64,000 bases of DNA from Paramyrothecium sp. XJ0827 (taxonomy: Eukaryota; Ascomycota; Sordariomycetes; Hypocreales; Stachybotryaceae). The DNA lies in NCBI GenBank assembly GCA_020881915.1, contig JAJFPB010000002.1, positions 6,087,001 to 6,151,000 on the forward strand, in the 5' to 3' direction. Below, one piece after another: positions 20,779 through 32,226 of the stretch. The notes beneath the pieces were generated by a model that worked only from the letters and a program-made list of their open reading frames with translations, was not told where the DNA came from and did not search any database. The stretch's first letter is position 1, and each line of letters opens with the position of its first letter. The translations under genes and the position numbers were made by a program.

Positions 20779-22611
20779 TCAAGAATACCGTGCCACATGC
20801 ACTTCATGGAATGGATAATCATTCTCCTGCCCATGGAATAATTCCTTCAACGTCACGCCCGCCTTTTCAAACAACAGCTTAATCTCCTCTCCGTTCACAA
20901 GAACCTCCTCCGGTCGCGGTCCCCTCGCGTCCCCCTCCCGTACCAGGTTCACATACCGCGGCCCATCGACGGGCACCAGACCAAGAACCATGACCGAACG
21001 CAAGCTTGGATGTGTGTCTGCGCACACTAGAGAGAAATCCTGAAGAGCCTGGGACATGACCCGTCTATAACGTCGCGGATTGACCTCCTTTATCCCCGCC
21101 TCGTCATACTCTTCCGCAATGTGGTACTGTCCGTAAAAGTGTGCGGCGTACCAGTCGGTAATGGTAAGTGTCTTCAACCCGCGCGGTAGGACCTCGTTAA
21201 GCGGTCTTGTGAGGAAACCCTCGTTGGTGTTGAGGTATGGGAGACCGATACGCAGATGTTCCAGCGCTGCAAGGTTGTGGAGGCAGGAGAGATGGTTGAT
21301 TCTCGAGACACCCAGAGTGCCAATGTCGAGCACCCGTAGACTATCCTTTTGTTTGAGAAGACACATATCCCAAGTCTCAACGGCATCGTCGGCATCATCA
21401 TCTGAATCATCGTCCTCATCCTCACTGCCCCAAGAATTGTTGTACCGCGGCAGGCTGACCGAATGAAAGCCGAGCTCTGTTAGTTTCCACCAATTGGTTA
21501 CGCTACTCACAGCTGCCAGGACTCCGCCGCTCGTGAGATATATGCGCTGAATATTCAGAGTGGAAAGGCTGGTGGAGGCCCGCTCGAAGCCCTCTTCCGC
21601 ATCGGTCCACAATTCCACGACCTTCGGCGCTTGAAGAATGCTGATACAGGCGTCAAGATTGAAAGTGTATCCAGGGTTGATGGGAAGGCTGTCGTCATTG
21701 TCGCGAGCGTAGGAGTTTGCGTTGCTGTTGATAGGCACCATGTCTGGTATGTAAGTGAATCTTACAGCCTCAAGTCTCTGTAATGTGCTGGGAGAAAGCA
21801 TTTGGCTCTGGAAAGCTTGAGCGAGGAGAGAGTTTATTGTGTCGTAGTACCCCAAGTTCGGATTGGGAAAGACGAAAACCTCATCATCCGGTTGCTTATC
21901 TTCCTCGTCCTCTGGATCAGGCTCGCTAGTAAGGCACCACTTTCTTTCAGGTGGAAGGGGAAATGATAGGGACTGAAGCTCTGGCAATAAGCACAAGATG
22001 GCTGCGAAAATACGTTCTCCGCGGCTATCGCCAATCTCCTTATCCAGCAAACCAACGTGATTCAGAACGGCCTGATCATAGCCAGATTCTAGTCTCACAA
22101 TATTCCTCTCGAGGAAATGTTGCTCCCAAATTTTCAGCTCGCCGATATCAGAAACGAGCATGTCATGATCGTTGTCCAAGATGTGTGACAAAAAGAACCA
22201 GCAATCCAAACGACGTACATGATGCCGCAGAGAAGGGGTCTCGAGCAATGTCCGCAAAAATGATCCCATAACAAAAATTTCCTGCCGAAAGTATCCCTGC
22301 GCGCTTCCTAAGTCCACGTCTTCTTCTGGCGATTTGCCCCTGGCGAGGACAACATCGCGGTACAGCAAGGGGGTGGCGACAGTGTTGAACTGGCGGGATG
22401 TAAGGCAGAGATTACGCAGGAATTGACGTTTTTGAATCTGCGCCTTGCGATAATCGTTACTGTAATAGTTGTGTGACGCAACAGATTTCTTGTTTAACGT
22501 GAAGTCGTTGATAGTGTACTGGATGATGTGAAAGAGGAGTTCTCCAGGAAGTGGAAAGGTGTCCTGCGACTGCCCGCCGAAGACTGGTAGGGTAGGGGTA
22601 GAGGATGCCAT
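20779..22611 (-). CDS. F-box protein with leucine-rich C-terminal part
   Basis: Single exon of 610 residues from the first true ATG at 22611; upstream in-frame codons begin with TTG. Around residues 17-40, the segment TFPLPGELLFHIIQYTIND is the start of an F-box, which would recruit the protein to an SCF ubiquitin ligase through Skp1. The rest has irregular leucine-rich spacing (for example LRVLDIGTLGVSRINHLSCL and LAALEHLRIGLPYL), as in substrate-binding LRR-type F-box proteins of fungi. An acidic run (SEDEDDDSDDDADD) interrupts it near the middle. The substrate is unknown. Confidence 0.75.
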   Translation of the reverse strand: MASSTPTLPVFGGQSQDTFPLPGELLFHIIQYTINDFTLNKKSVASHNYYSNDYRKAQIQKRQFLRNLCLTSRQFNTVATPLLYRDVVLARGKSPEEDVDLGSAQGYFRQEIFVMGSFLRTLLETPSLRHHVRRLDCWFFLSHILDNDHDMLVSDIGELKIWEQHFLERNIVRLESGYDQAVLNHVGLLDKEIGDSRGERIFAAILCLLPELQSLSFPLPPERKWCLTSEPDPEDEEDKQPDDEVFVFPNPNLGYYDTINSLLAQAFQSQMLSPSTLQRLEAVRFTYIPDMVPINSNANSYARDNDDSLPINPGYTFNLDACISILQAPKVVELWTDAEEGFERASTSLSTLNIQRIYLTSGGVLAAVSSVTNWWKLTELGFHSVSLPRYNNSWGSEDEDDDSDDDADDAVETWDMCLLKQKDSLRVLDIGTLGVSRINHLSCLHNLAALEHLRIGLPYLNTNEGFLTRPLNEVLPRGLKTLTITDWYAAHFYGQYHIAEEYDEAGIKEVNPRRYRRVMSQALQDFSLVCADTHPSLRSVMVLGLVPVDGPRYVNLVREGDARGPRPEEVLVNGEEIKLLFEKAGVTLKELFHGQENDYPFHEVHVARYS

Positions 22612-23030
22612 TTGCCTCCGAGATTTGGAATGCGGCAACAATACAATGATAAAGGTCTCTAATTGATGACAGTTCTCCCGATCCAGACCTCAGGCATGAA
22701 GGACTTTGGTTTGAGGTTGCGGTCAAGTCAATGGAGCTTATCTCTCGCTGGGTTTTTGGATCCACCCCTCGGCCCCCAGTATTTGTGGAAGCCTTATTGG
22801 TGCAAAATACGAGCACTTACCGACTGTTCCAAGGCTAATGAACCGCATAAGCTCTGCTGTCTGTGCCGTAGATGATGCCGATGGCCAAGGATTCGCGAAA
22901 TGATGTCGTTACATTATGAATCTACGTGTTATCCCATTGAAGTAACTAGCCACCCAAGTTCTCACCCGAAAAAGGCGCTATTCTTTAACAATGACCCTCT
23001 TCCTGCTGATAACGCGGAATTTGCTACTAC
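22612..23030. other. Intergenic between two minus-strand genes
   Basis: Promoter side of the F-box gene and 3' flank of the chitinase gene. No supported gene. Confidence 0.5.
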
Positions 23031-26000
23031 CTAGGAGAAGTTCCTTTTTGAGTCGTCTCTTACTCGTGTATACTCGCCAGACAAGCCGGACTTAATACCA
23101 GCATCCACGTTGACACTTGTAAGAGACTTGCTGGCGATGCCTTCGGACAGAGAGTCGCTGGTCCGCCCAGCGAGAGGCTCCGTATGGCCCTCCTGCTGAG
23201 AAAGCGACCATTCATAGTCATCCTCGTCGGGAATACCAAACATCTGCAACGAGCTGTATGGCTTCTCGTCTGCCTCCTCGCCGTCGAGTATTTGCACACC
23301 TAGTCCCTGTTAGTCCAAACAAAGATACTGCTAGCGTTTTGAGACCTACTGTGGACCGGCCATCCGTCCCAGTTGCGCTTTACATTTCCACCGCTAGCGG
23401 CGACTCCAAAATCAACCTTGCACTTTGCTACACGGTACTGCTGCGGCCATCGATTCTTCGTGGGCCTTAGGTCGTTCGTGAAGCACCATGCATTGTAGTT
23501 TGGTGGCTCTTCATAGACGTCGGTTTGTCCAAATATGTTGACAGCGCAAAGAACGTTATTCAGTGAGGTATAGCGCTTCTCGTTGGACGAATCAGTCATT
23601 TCGTGATTCTGTACGAGGGTTAGTGGTCTGTTCCGATGTTGTTGTTTGGCAATACTGTACCTCAGCATCCCAGAAGTTAGTGTCGCCTGCATTTCTCAAT
23701 GACAGCTTATACTGTCGTCGGAAGACCCAGCTTCTCTTCTGATTCTGTACCATGTTTAGCAGTGGCTTGGTTGATCATGGCGGATGTCACTTACTTTCCA
23801 GGCGTCATCTTCATAGTCCATGCCCACGGGAATGGGCATAACATGAGGATAATCCTTGAGACGCTGTTTGACCTCGTGGTTCGTATCGCCAAATGCACAC
23901 TTGTGTGTATGCTCTCGCTCCCAAACTGTAAGCCGGGTTGATTAGTATCGGAAGAAACACAACCTCCCAAGTGCCAAAACCTACAGCTTTCTTCTGCATT
24001 GGTACCAGCCGAGTACACATCTGCCCACAGTACCCAGCAATCTTTCTTGTCTTCATCATTGCCGTCGGGCTCTAGTTTACCGACATTGGTAGCAAGCTCA
24101 CTCAGCATTTCTTGGATATGGGTTAGTAACTTTGGCTAATAGTTCTGGAACCGGGACGTACTGATGCAATCGCCAGCATCTCGATTTTGAACTGAAGGAA
24201 TGCACCTCTGGCTGCGATCACTGGCGGCGAGAAACTTACTGCCCCCCTCTTCCTGTGCAATCATCAGTATATTTGTATGCTTTCATGGATAGTAGCACAG
24301 GATCCGGGTGAAGACTTACGCTGGATGCCCATGGGAACTCATCGCATTGGGTTTGTGGCGGGTTCCTGGACTGTCCCCAGGCTGCTTTGATGTCGTTGTT
24401 AGTCGGCGTGCAAGGATTGTTATCAGACCCTCCGCATTGCTCTTTACGTCTCAACTCGACGGCCTTTTTTGAATTTGCGCCCAGCTCGGGAGCGTGTGTG
24501 AGGATTCGGCCATCAGCCTGAGCGTCATTGTATCCCTTGCACAATGGGATACCTTCGTGTATCACAGGGCTGTCGGCATTCTTTCTGAGGTTGATCGTGG
24601 GGAATGCACCACAATTGACTAAATGGGTTGTCAGTAATTGACTGATGAGATCTTTGAAATGACACGTGCATCGTAATTCTGGCAGCTGATGGGCCTCGGA
24701 GCCACCCGAAGGACAACGTCCAGCTGATTCAGGTGTCGTCAACCTAGGCTTGTCGTCGCCCATTTCCGTGTCTCCATCGCCGTCGGTCTGTCGTTTGCTG
24801 AAGATGCTGTTATCTAGGACAGAGATGGTGGCGTTCCCGCCTTCTTGAAGATCACGGCGAGAGAGGTCGTTAAGGTCGATTGAGCCATCTTTGCGGAAGA
24901 TTGTAACCCTAGACAAGGTGAGTACAAAATGCATGGAACATGGTCTTTCAACGTACTTTCTATCGTTTTCGTATGCTGTTCGCTCGCCAAGGGCCCAGTC
25001 AGCCCATTCCAATACGGTTGCCCTGGCGTTGTAGCCGACATTGTAAAACAGATATACTCCGTAAGCATAGTTCCACTTGGATGGCGATGATCCACTGCGG
25101 GCCTCTGCAAAGAACTGCAGGATTCCTCTCACAAAACCGGTTATTTGCGCGTCGATGATAGCTCGACCAGCCGTCCAGCTGCCGCCTCCCACCTTGATAC
25201 CAATATTGGCCTCTGGCTGTATGATGATATCGAGACCAGCTTCGATCTTCACGCCAGCTTCGAAAACGGGGGTTACCTCTCCTGGTTCGGGGAGCTCAGG
25301 ATCTCTCTTGAGGTCTAGGTCCAATATCTCGTCATATTCCTCGAGAAGGGCTTCGTCCTGGGGCCAGTAGGCCTCGGCCCTTCCAAAGGAAACCTTGGCA
25401 CCTGCCCTCGCCTTGCCCTGGATATTAATGAAGCCAGAGATCTAGAATGGTTAGCACTTGTTGACACACGATTGGAATCTAGGCATACCTGGCCATAAAC
25501 GTCTAGAGTGGGCCCCACAGCAGCTATGCCTTTTATTGCCAGGCCAGGGTAACTTAATGTATCGATGATCTTGGTTCGATGACTGGTTGCGTTCAGACGA
25601 ACATTGCCTTCCAGGCTAAGCCCAAGGTAAGCCTCGGGTTCGATGCCAAAGTAGAAAAAAACATCCGGCTTGGAAGGTGGAATAAATGTGCCGGAGTAAT
25701 AGTAGGCGTATGTCTATTGCTTGTTAGAGTTTGCGGATGCTCCTTGGGGTGCAGACATACCGCTTGCATAGCAAAGTTGGCTTCGAGGTCCATGCGGAGG
25801 TTCGCCGTATATCCCTTGCCAGGACATCCCCACCTTTGGTTGAACAGGCGAATTTTGGAAGCAAAGTCCAGCGGAAGATCGCCCTTGCTCTCATCAGACA
25901 CGGTCGTGGATTTCTTCAGCCAGTCTTTGAAAGCCCCCCACCATCTCTTGGCGAGACCAGTCTCTTTGTTAGGGGGGTCAACTACCTGCGAATTTGGGGT

Positions 26001-29000
26001 CCGCTCCTCCCAGACTTGCGAATACGCATCGCCGTTAACCTCTTCCAGATGTATGGGCACAACAGCTCTGATCGGATCAGCTTTCCTCTTTCGGAGTGGG
26101 TTTGCCTTTTCTGTCTCGTGCGCCCTCCTGACTCGGTCGCGGAAATGCTTGAGCCTGAAAGGGCCGTCGTCCGCAAATTCGGGCAGACCACGCTTGATGC
26201 GGCTGCGTTTCGCAGGTGAAGAAGTCACTTCATCCCAGTATTCCATCAGATTGGTGTAATCTACGCGAATATTGACGTGACTGCAATTATCAGTGAGCGG
26301 AGTACAGACTAGTTTCATGAGCACAAAAGACTTACCCGTCTTCAGCGTTGATTCTCGCAAACTCATAATCGATCTTGACCTTGTACACCTGGTTCCCATT
26401 GAGGCCATCCGTATCGCGGTGCTGCAAATGATGTTGAGGCAATTGGTATTCACTAGGCGCCTTTTCCATGGACACGAGTCGAGCAAAAGGTCCTTCGCCT
26501 ACGTGTGGAGGCAGACGAATGATAGTATCCTCTGCGCCACCGATAAAAATTCGCTGGCAAGCCTCGGAATCATCTCGATGGTTACAGTAGACGTAGAAGG
26601 TCTCTTCCGAATGGTCAAAAACGGATTCCAGGACTGTCTGGTTGGTGGTCAAAACGGATCGTTTGACCTTTGGTTTCTCCTTTTGCAGCCGGACAACTTC
26701 GTGAGTTTCCCCAAAGGTATCATCAAGGAGCTCCTTTGGCCCGTTGAGCATCATAAAACCATACGAGTCGTCGCCGTTAATGTCGTGACTTCCGTCTAAC
26801 GTTTCATCTTCGTCGTTGTTGGCATGGTGACCTACATGCAGCATCAGTTACTGTGCGAGATTTACAAGGAAACCAGAAACTTACTTTCATACTCCCACAT
26901 AGCATCGTCCTTCTCGGCGTCATCAAATTCATGCTCCCAAAGGTGTTCTGGATCTACAGGCCATTCTTCGTGGCCCCATATGTCTTGAGGAGAGCAACAA
27001 TAGTTGATCCGCCTGTCATAACCAGCGGGGGGATCGAGGGCGTCACATTCGGCCAACCCACGAGGGCCCAATTTTTCAACAATTGGGGGATAAGTGGCAT
27101 CTGCAACTTTGATCTGATCGTCGCGACAGGGTCGAGGGATCCTGCACCAGGTCTCAGCGTGAGCAGGGAAGGGTTCATCTTCTTCCTCCAAGACCGGATC
27201 GTTGGCCCAGTTACATTGCTCGAACTTTCTCTCTTTTGGACAACACAGTGAGCTTTTAAAAGGTTCTGTGGAGAGATAAACTTATCAGCACAATACAAAA
27301 TAAAATTCGGAATGGATATGTCTTACCAACGTGAGGACTACCGTTGTTCCCGTACTCTTCTCGACACAAACCATCTCCGTCGGGTTTGTTGTGCCGATAC
27401 GTTTGACCTATCCATATAAGCTGGAGGAATCAAACCGAAAGATTGAGAACTTACGTTCGTAACCTTCTCTGCATTCAGGGAATTCATCGCTGAACAGAGG
27501 GCCTTCGCAGCCAGTCCAGTAGCAATCATCAATGATCTTTGTGCTCTCGCAGCAATACTTCCTAGAGCCTTGATAACAAGGTTCCTCGCCTCTGTAGTCC
27601 ACAAAGGTATCAGAGTTGAGCTCATAGTAGCCAGGGCCACATTTGCCTGTGCATCCCTATGATATGGTTAGCACCCAACTTGATGATGTTTAGTCTAGGG
27701 GCAACGAACGATCACATTTCGCACGGGGTCACCGTTCCAAGAGCCTGCCAACTGTCAGCGAAAACTCAAACATAGTTCCTAGGCTCGTGCATACAGCCAA
27801 GGGGCATGGCGTCAGTTGGACAGCAAACGAGCCGCCACTCTCCCTCTTCACAGTCACCATCCAGAGGTTCTGGCCATCTCTGAACAGGATCATGGGCCAG
27901 AGTGATTGCCTTATAACCAGAAGGGCAACTTTTCTTTGGATCGTCATGGTGTCCGTCTGTACACTTTTCTGTGACGAAGCAGTCTTGACCTGTGTACTGA
28001 GCGTAGCGATCTGCGAGGTCCTCATCACTCATCCCTTGGTCGAGGCCTCTATGGGAAAAGTCACCCAGGAGCCCGTGAAGGGCTTGGTAGTCGCTTGTGT
28101 CCTGGTCGATGGCCCAGATCATAAGACCTGCGAGACACTTGGAGCTCAACTTTCCAAGCTTGTCATGAAATGATTGCTGATCGTCAATAGAGATCCACTG
28201 ATCTCCACTCCAGATGCTGTATTTGACTGTGTTTTTTGAGTCATAGTATGTGTCCACGTCACCGGACTCGTTACGACTGGCAACCTCGTAGTAGGTCAAC
28301 ACACCGGGCTCGTCAGTACAACTGCCAGGAGCGCCACCATCCGCGGCTCGGCAAACACCATTAGGCTCGTGGCATCCTGGTGACTCCATGGTGAATGAGC
28401 GGCCATAGAATCCAAAACCCATGACAACCTTCTCTGGTCGTACATAGTTGCGCCAGAGCAGATCAAGACCTTCATCAATCTTGCGCCAGTCAGTATGACC
28501 CTTGAGGTAGGGGCCAGTCCATTCATTATCTAGATCCCACATTCCATGGATATCATAAGACATGAGATTGAAGTAATCTACGTATTCCTGGAGACCATAG
28601 AGATCGAATCCTCGAAGGTACCAGTAACTGCTGGGAACAGCAATAGAAATTTGCCACCCAGTGCCTTCAGCTTCAAAAGCATCGCGCAAGTCAGACAAGA
28701 GGAGGACATATGCTTGCGTATCCTCGTCGATACCTCCCCTGTCCTTAGCTGCGGGATATTCCTAATAACAGTGAGCGGAAGATGAGCGGAATTGAGTCGA
28801 TGATCGCGTACCCAATCAATGTCAACACCATCCTATAAACACATGGCGCGTCAGCGTGGACGCCATAAGACTCAATGATGAAGAAGGCTTACCAAGCCAT
28901 AGGTTCGAAGAAAATCAACAACGGACTGCACGAATGTCTGTCTATTCTCATAGTAATTGGCCATATCTGAGAAGAGGTGGCTTGTTGGCGGATCGTTGAA

Positions 29001-29845
29001 TGCCCAGCCGCCAATGGCGATGGTCATCTTGACATGAGGATGCTGTATCTTCCTATTCACCATCCTCTTTATCCAGTCTGAATGCTCATGTGAGAGCTGG
29101 AATGTATCGTCAAAGTTGACGAAAGAAAGATGGATATGCGTGAAAGGCTCAAGGGGAAGATCTTCGGGCTCTTTCACACCACACGACCGACCCTTGGTGA
29201 AGAGCTCATAGTAAGCAGCTCGAACTTTAAGGTTGAATGGATCAGTGTCAATATCGCAGCTTTGGCTCCTGTACATCGAAATTAAGTCAATTGGAAATAC
29301 TCCTAGCAGTGACCGGGAATTTCTTACGGTGGCTAAGATATGTGAGTATCGTAGTGCACGCAACAAGATAGAGACATACCTCTCCACAGCCCTCTCCATT
29401 GGAGTTTTCCTGGCAACCATCACCACAGAAGTCTTCGGTCACACCTACAGCCATATTAGCCAGTACAAGAATACCAGAAGAATACCTTACCGCAGAACCC
29501 ATGTTCACTGCATGGACATGTTAGTTACCATACGGCCATGAACACTCACAGAGTAACTCACCTGCAGCACACATTGATAGGGCAATCCTCCTCGCCTTCA
29601 GGGGCGTATTCGCCACATTCTGCCTTTGCCTCGCAATTAGAGATGCATCCATCTCCGCAGTGGTCTTCGGTGAAACCACAGACGCCCTCTTTGCTGCAAC
29701 ATCCAACACGGCATTCGTTATCTTCGCCACATTGCGCGTGCTGCTGAGCGAGGGCGAATTGTGGAGCCAAAGTAAGTGTGAGGAAATGTAATATGAGGGC
29801 CGTCAAGGCAGAGAAAGGCACCAAAGTGTGGCTGGGCCGTGCCAT
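23031..29845 (-). CDS. Subgroup C GH18 chitinase, killer-toxin-subunit-like, 22 exons
   Basis: Twenty-two exons join with no frame break to give about 1909 residues. From the 5' end they are 29562-29845, 29491-29507, 29380-29444, 29328-29332, 28893-29268, 28812-28832, 27795-28761, 27710-27744, 27455-27656, 27327-27407, 26885-27265, 26336-26831, 25761-26280, 25489-25713, 24957-25441, 24320-24908, 24162-24252, 23964-24110, 23795-23925, 23661-23744, 23350-23608 and 23031-23299. Residues 1-33 are a signal peptide. Two hevein-type chitin-binding domains follow (about 39-71 and 78-121). The GH18 domain starts near 130, with the complete motif DGVDIDWE at 250-257 (Glu257 is the proton donor). Cys-rich modules follow, then a very long C-terminal part shared with subgroup C chitinases, which resemble the chitinase subunit of yeast killer toxins. 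It is secreted and probably cleaves chitin of another organism or the fungus's own wall. Confidence 0.9.
24619..24669 (-). other. Possible optional 51-base GC-AG intron inside chitinase exon 16
   Basis: The exon reads through this stretch in frame. A GC donor (GCACGT), an ACTGAC branch and a TTTAG acceptor would remove 51 bases in frame and join LPELR to FNCGAFPT. Either form keeps the frame, so the sequence alone cannot decide. Confidence 0.3.
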
Positions 29846-30201
29846 TGTGAACTGTTTCCGGTATAAAGACGTGGGATGGATTGTATAAGCCAAGCCGTAT
29901 ATGATTGTGAATCAGTGAATTAGTAGAAAGAAGGAGGTTGTGTGTAAGTGTGAAGGCGGCACGGTAGAAAGCTTGAGCAACCAAGAGCAAGTAAAACCTG
30001 GACTCGTTTGAGAAAGCGGTTCACCACCAGCTTTTTCAGCTTACTCGTTCATCGCACGACCTTTTTTCTAAAGACTCTTCCCGCGAAGGAATCGTCTTGC
30101 CTCTTGATGTCGTAATCATTCCAGTCCAAGTACATCCTAGATAGGCGGATGCCTCAGCGCCCTGGGCAAGGGTCAATGTGTGGTGGGTCTTTGGGGCTTG
30201 G
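29846..30201. other. 5' flank of the chitinase gene
   Basis: Upstream region of the chitinase. No gene or clear regulatory motif was identified. Confidence 0.45.
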
Positions 30202-30596
30202 TCACATCAACAGCATAATACACAGTGTGGAGAGACCTGGCTCTACTGATGACCCTGAGTCTGAGCGAATTTGGCCGAGTAGCGCAATATCGAGCCACCT
30301 TTTGACAAGGCTGGAGGCGATGCAGATGAGATCGCTGCCTGTGGGTATATGGAAGCGCTGTGTAATGCCATTTTGGGACGATTCATGACAAGGTGTAAGC
30401 AGGGCTTACTTACGCCTTGTGTCCAGTCAGCAGCTAGACGGTCTTGGCCAGCTTTCATTCGCTCGGTCTTGGCGAGAGCGTCTTCTACCGATCGGCAGAT
30501 AACAAGCATAAATGCAACGGGGAACCCTGAAACCCTTGTACAGTGTAGATCTGCGGAAATACCTGACACCCCACATAAGTGCATAAATGATATCAT
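30202..30596 (-). CDS. Possible small two-exon protein, about 112 residues
   Basis: Exons 30414-30596 and 30202-30357 join at phase 0 (strong GTAAGT donor, TTACACAG acceptor). The predicted protein has a hydrophobic N-terminal piece, a charged helix (VEDALAKTERMKAGQDRLA) and a C-terminal segment (DLICIASSLVKRWLDIALLG). This has the feel of a fungal helical domain, but I cannot name a family. It lies between the chitinase and the next plus-strand gene. It may be a fragment. Confidence 0.3.
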
Positions 30597-30723
30597 GTCA
30601 GCCTTGCACACGCGCTTCAGTTCCTAGGACTCCTTGTATCAAAGAGAAAACATTAGAGACACCCTGTTTCTACAAGCGAGGCATTTTGTTCTTCTGAACC
30701 ACACCCAACTCGTGTGGCCTATC

Positions 30724-31687
30724 ATGTCTCATTCTAGCAGGGTCGTCCGTCCACCGACAGAACCGCCGCAGGACCCAGTTCCTTGGGGTGTTCTCCCCGT
30801 CGAGCAGTATCTCATTGTATGTGTACTAATTTCTCATCGGGAGCAGCAAAAACTAATGCTGGGATTGATCGGCTCGTCAGCGTAATTGGGACCACGAGTC
30901 TAACGCAACGGCAGATGAACAGCGTCGCCAACTTGTACGTGCCTTTGTGGGAGAAGACTTCATCGACCCCGAATTATCAAATGCCATCGATAACAAAGAA
31001 GCAATGACGAGGTTACCTACGCAATTAGAGATCGATTCCATACTATCCCCTCTTCGCTCACAAACGCTTCGTTTGGTGGCAAGATCTTACGCTTCTAACA
31101 AATGTCCCTCTGCGAACCCAGTTTTTCTGCGCACGCATTATGCCGGGCGGCATACTGATGAGGAGAAAATGTTCGCCTGGCTATCAGACAAGACTGTCGA
31201 TGGCGAGGCAGTCGTTAAGCCGGAAGATCGCTGGTGGAAACTCTTCAACGACCCCATAATATTTGATTTTGATGACGATTGGCATCTTTTGCACGACATC
31301 ATGCCCGAAGCCGTTACCAATCGGACAGACCGAACGCTTCGTGCAAGTACCAACTTGAAATCTCGGCTTTGCAAGGAGCTGGGACGAGATCCAACGATTC
31401 AGGAGATTGCAAATCAGATACAGTTCGAATTTGCTCGAGATGGAGCGTTGCTGTTGGTGCTTTTTGACAAGGAGTTCTTTGAGACGGATGAGGCAGCACT
31501 CGTGTTCAGAGACCGGAAGGGTAACCAGATCAGGTCAGCTCGTGTTGACGCGGATACACTGGGCTTCCTCCTTACCATGATTGAAATTAGGGGCAGCCTT
31601 GATCAGCAGGACGAGTGGAAAGACGGCGTTGTGGGCGAAAAGTACAAGCCGGGGGGTGAACTTGGCTCTGTGCTCTACAACATCTGA
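30724..31687 (+). CDS. Hypothetical fungal protein, 299 residues
   Basis: Exons 30724-30816 and 30881-31687 (donor GTATGT, acceptor CGTCAG) join in frame. The protein is soluble and acidic with no signal peptide. It begins with a proline-rich piece (VRPPTEPPQDPVPWGVLP) and continues with helical sequence rich in Asp, Glu and Arg (NATADEQRRQLVRAFVGEDF). The last third is well ordered but no motif is recognised. It is adjacent to the chitinase/LysM group, and its part in chitin biology, if any, is unknown. Confidence 0.6.
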
Positions 31688-32226
31688 CGAGCGACACTTT
31701 CATTCTTTGCTAGAAATGCCAATATTTCGTTCTCCAATCACTGTCTCAACTGAGTGAAACAACCGACCACCCCATAAAAGGGGTGGTCTCATGAGCCGGT
31801 GGTTACACGCATAAACCACGCCTCTCGGCATATACGCATGCAAGCTCATCCCTTGACAAGGATGGCGGATCATTGCCAAGGCCGCGCCTGAGTACCAGGA
31901 ACTAAACCAGAGCCCTCATACATGTATCTATACTTAATGCTGACTGTGTACAGCCGGATCGGCTCTTTACCCATGTTCTCAGCAGGTCTCAATAGACTAG
32001 CCCCCAATGCGACACTCCATGTAACTACTCTACTCTTCATCCAGGTCGAGTTTGGCTCGAGAGCGTCCATCACTCTATCCCTAGCACTTCTTCATATTCG
32101 TTCGCAAAGAGTTCGTATTATTCATGACTTTCCGTTCTACTCGGGAAAAAGAACTTTTTCCATCTACCAGATACGCTCTCAATACCTACCAAGGGCCTTC
32201 GCATTGGGTGCAATCGTTTCAGTGCC
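31688..32226. other. Intergenic with a strong hairpin
   Basis: Contains the hairpin at 31765-31788, listed separately, and the promoter region of the first LysM gene. No gene is supported. Confidence 0.5.
31765..31788. terminator. Hairpin with 9-base stem downstream of 31687
   Basis: gaccacccc / ataaaa / ggggtggtc forms a perfect 9-base-pair stem with a 6-base loop, about 80 bases after the stop of the preceding gene. It may sit in the 3' UTR and shape 3' end formation or stability; this role is inference. Confidence 0.35.

Noticed and set aside
24149..24252. A 13-base exon ending at GTAAGT (24234-24239) in the chitinase
   Set aside because: Using this donor forces a frame mismatch downstream; reading through gives the expected sequence (EEGGSKFL...RCIPS), so no intron is used there.
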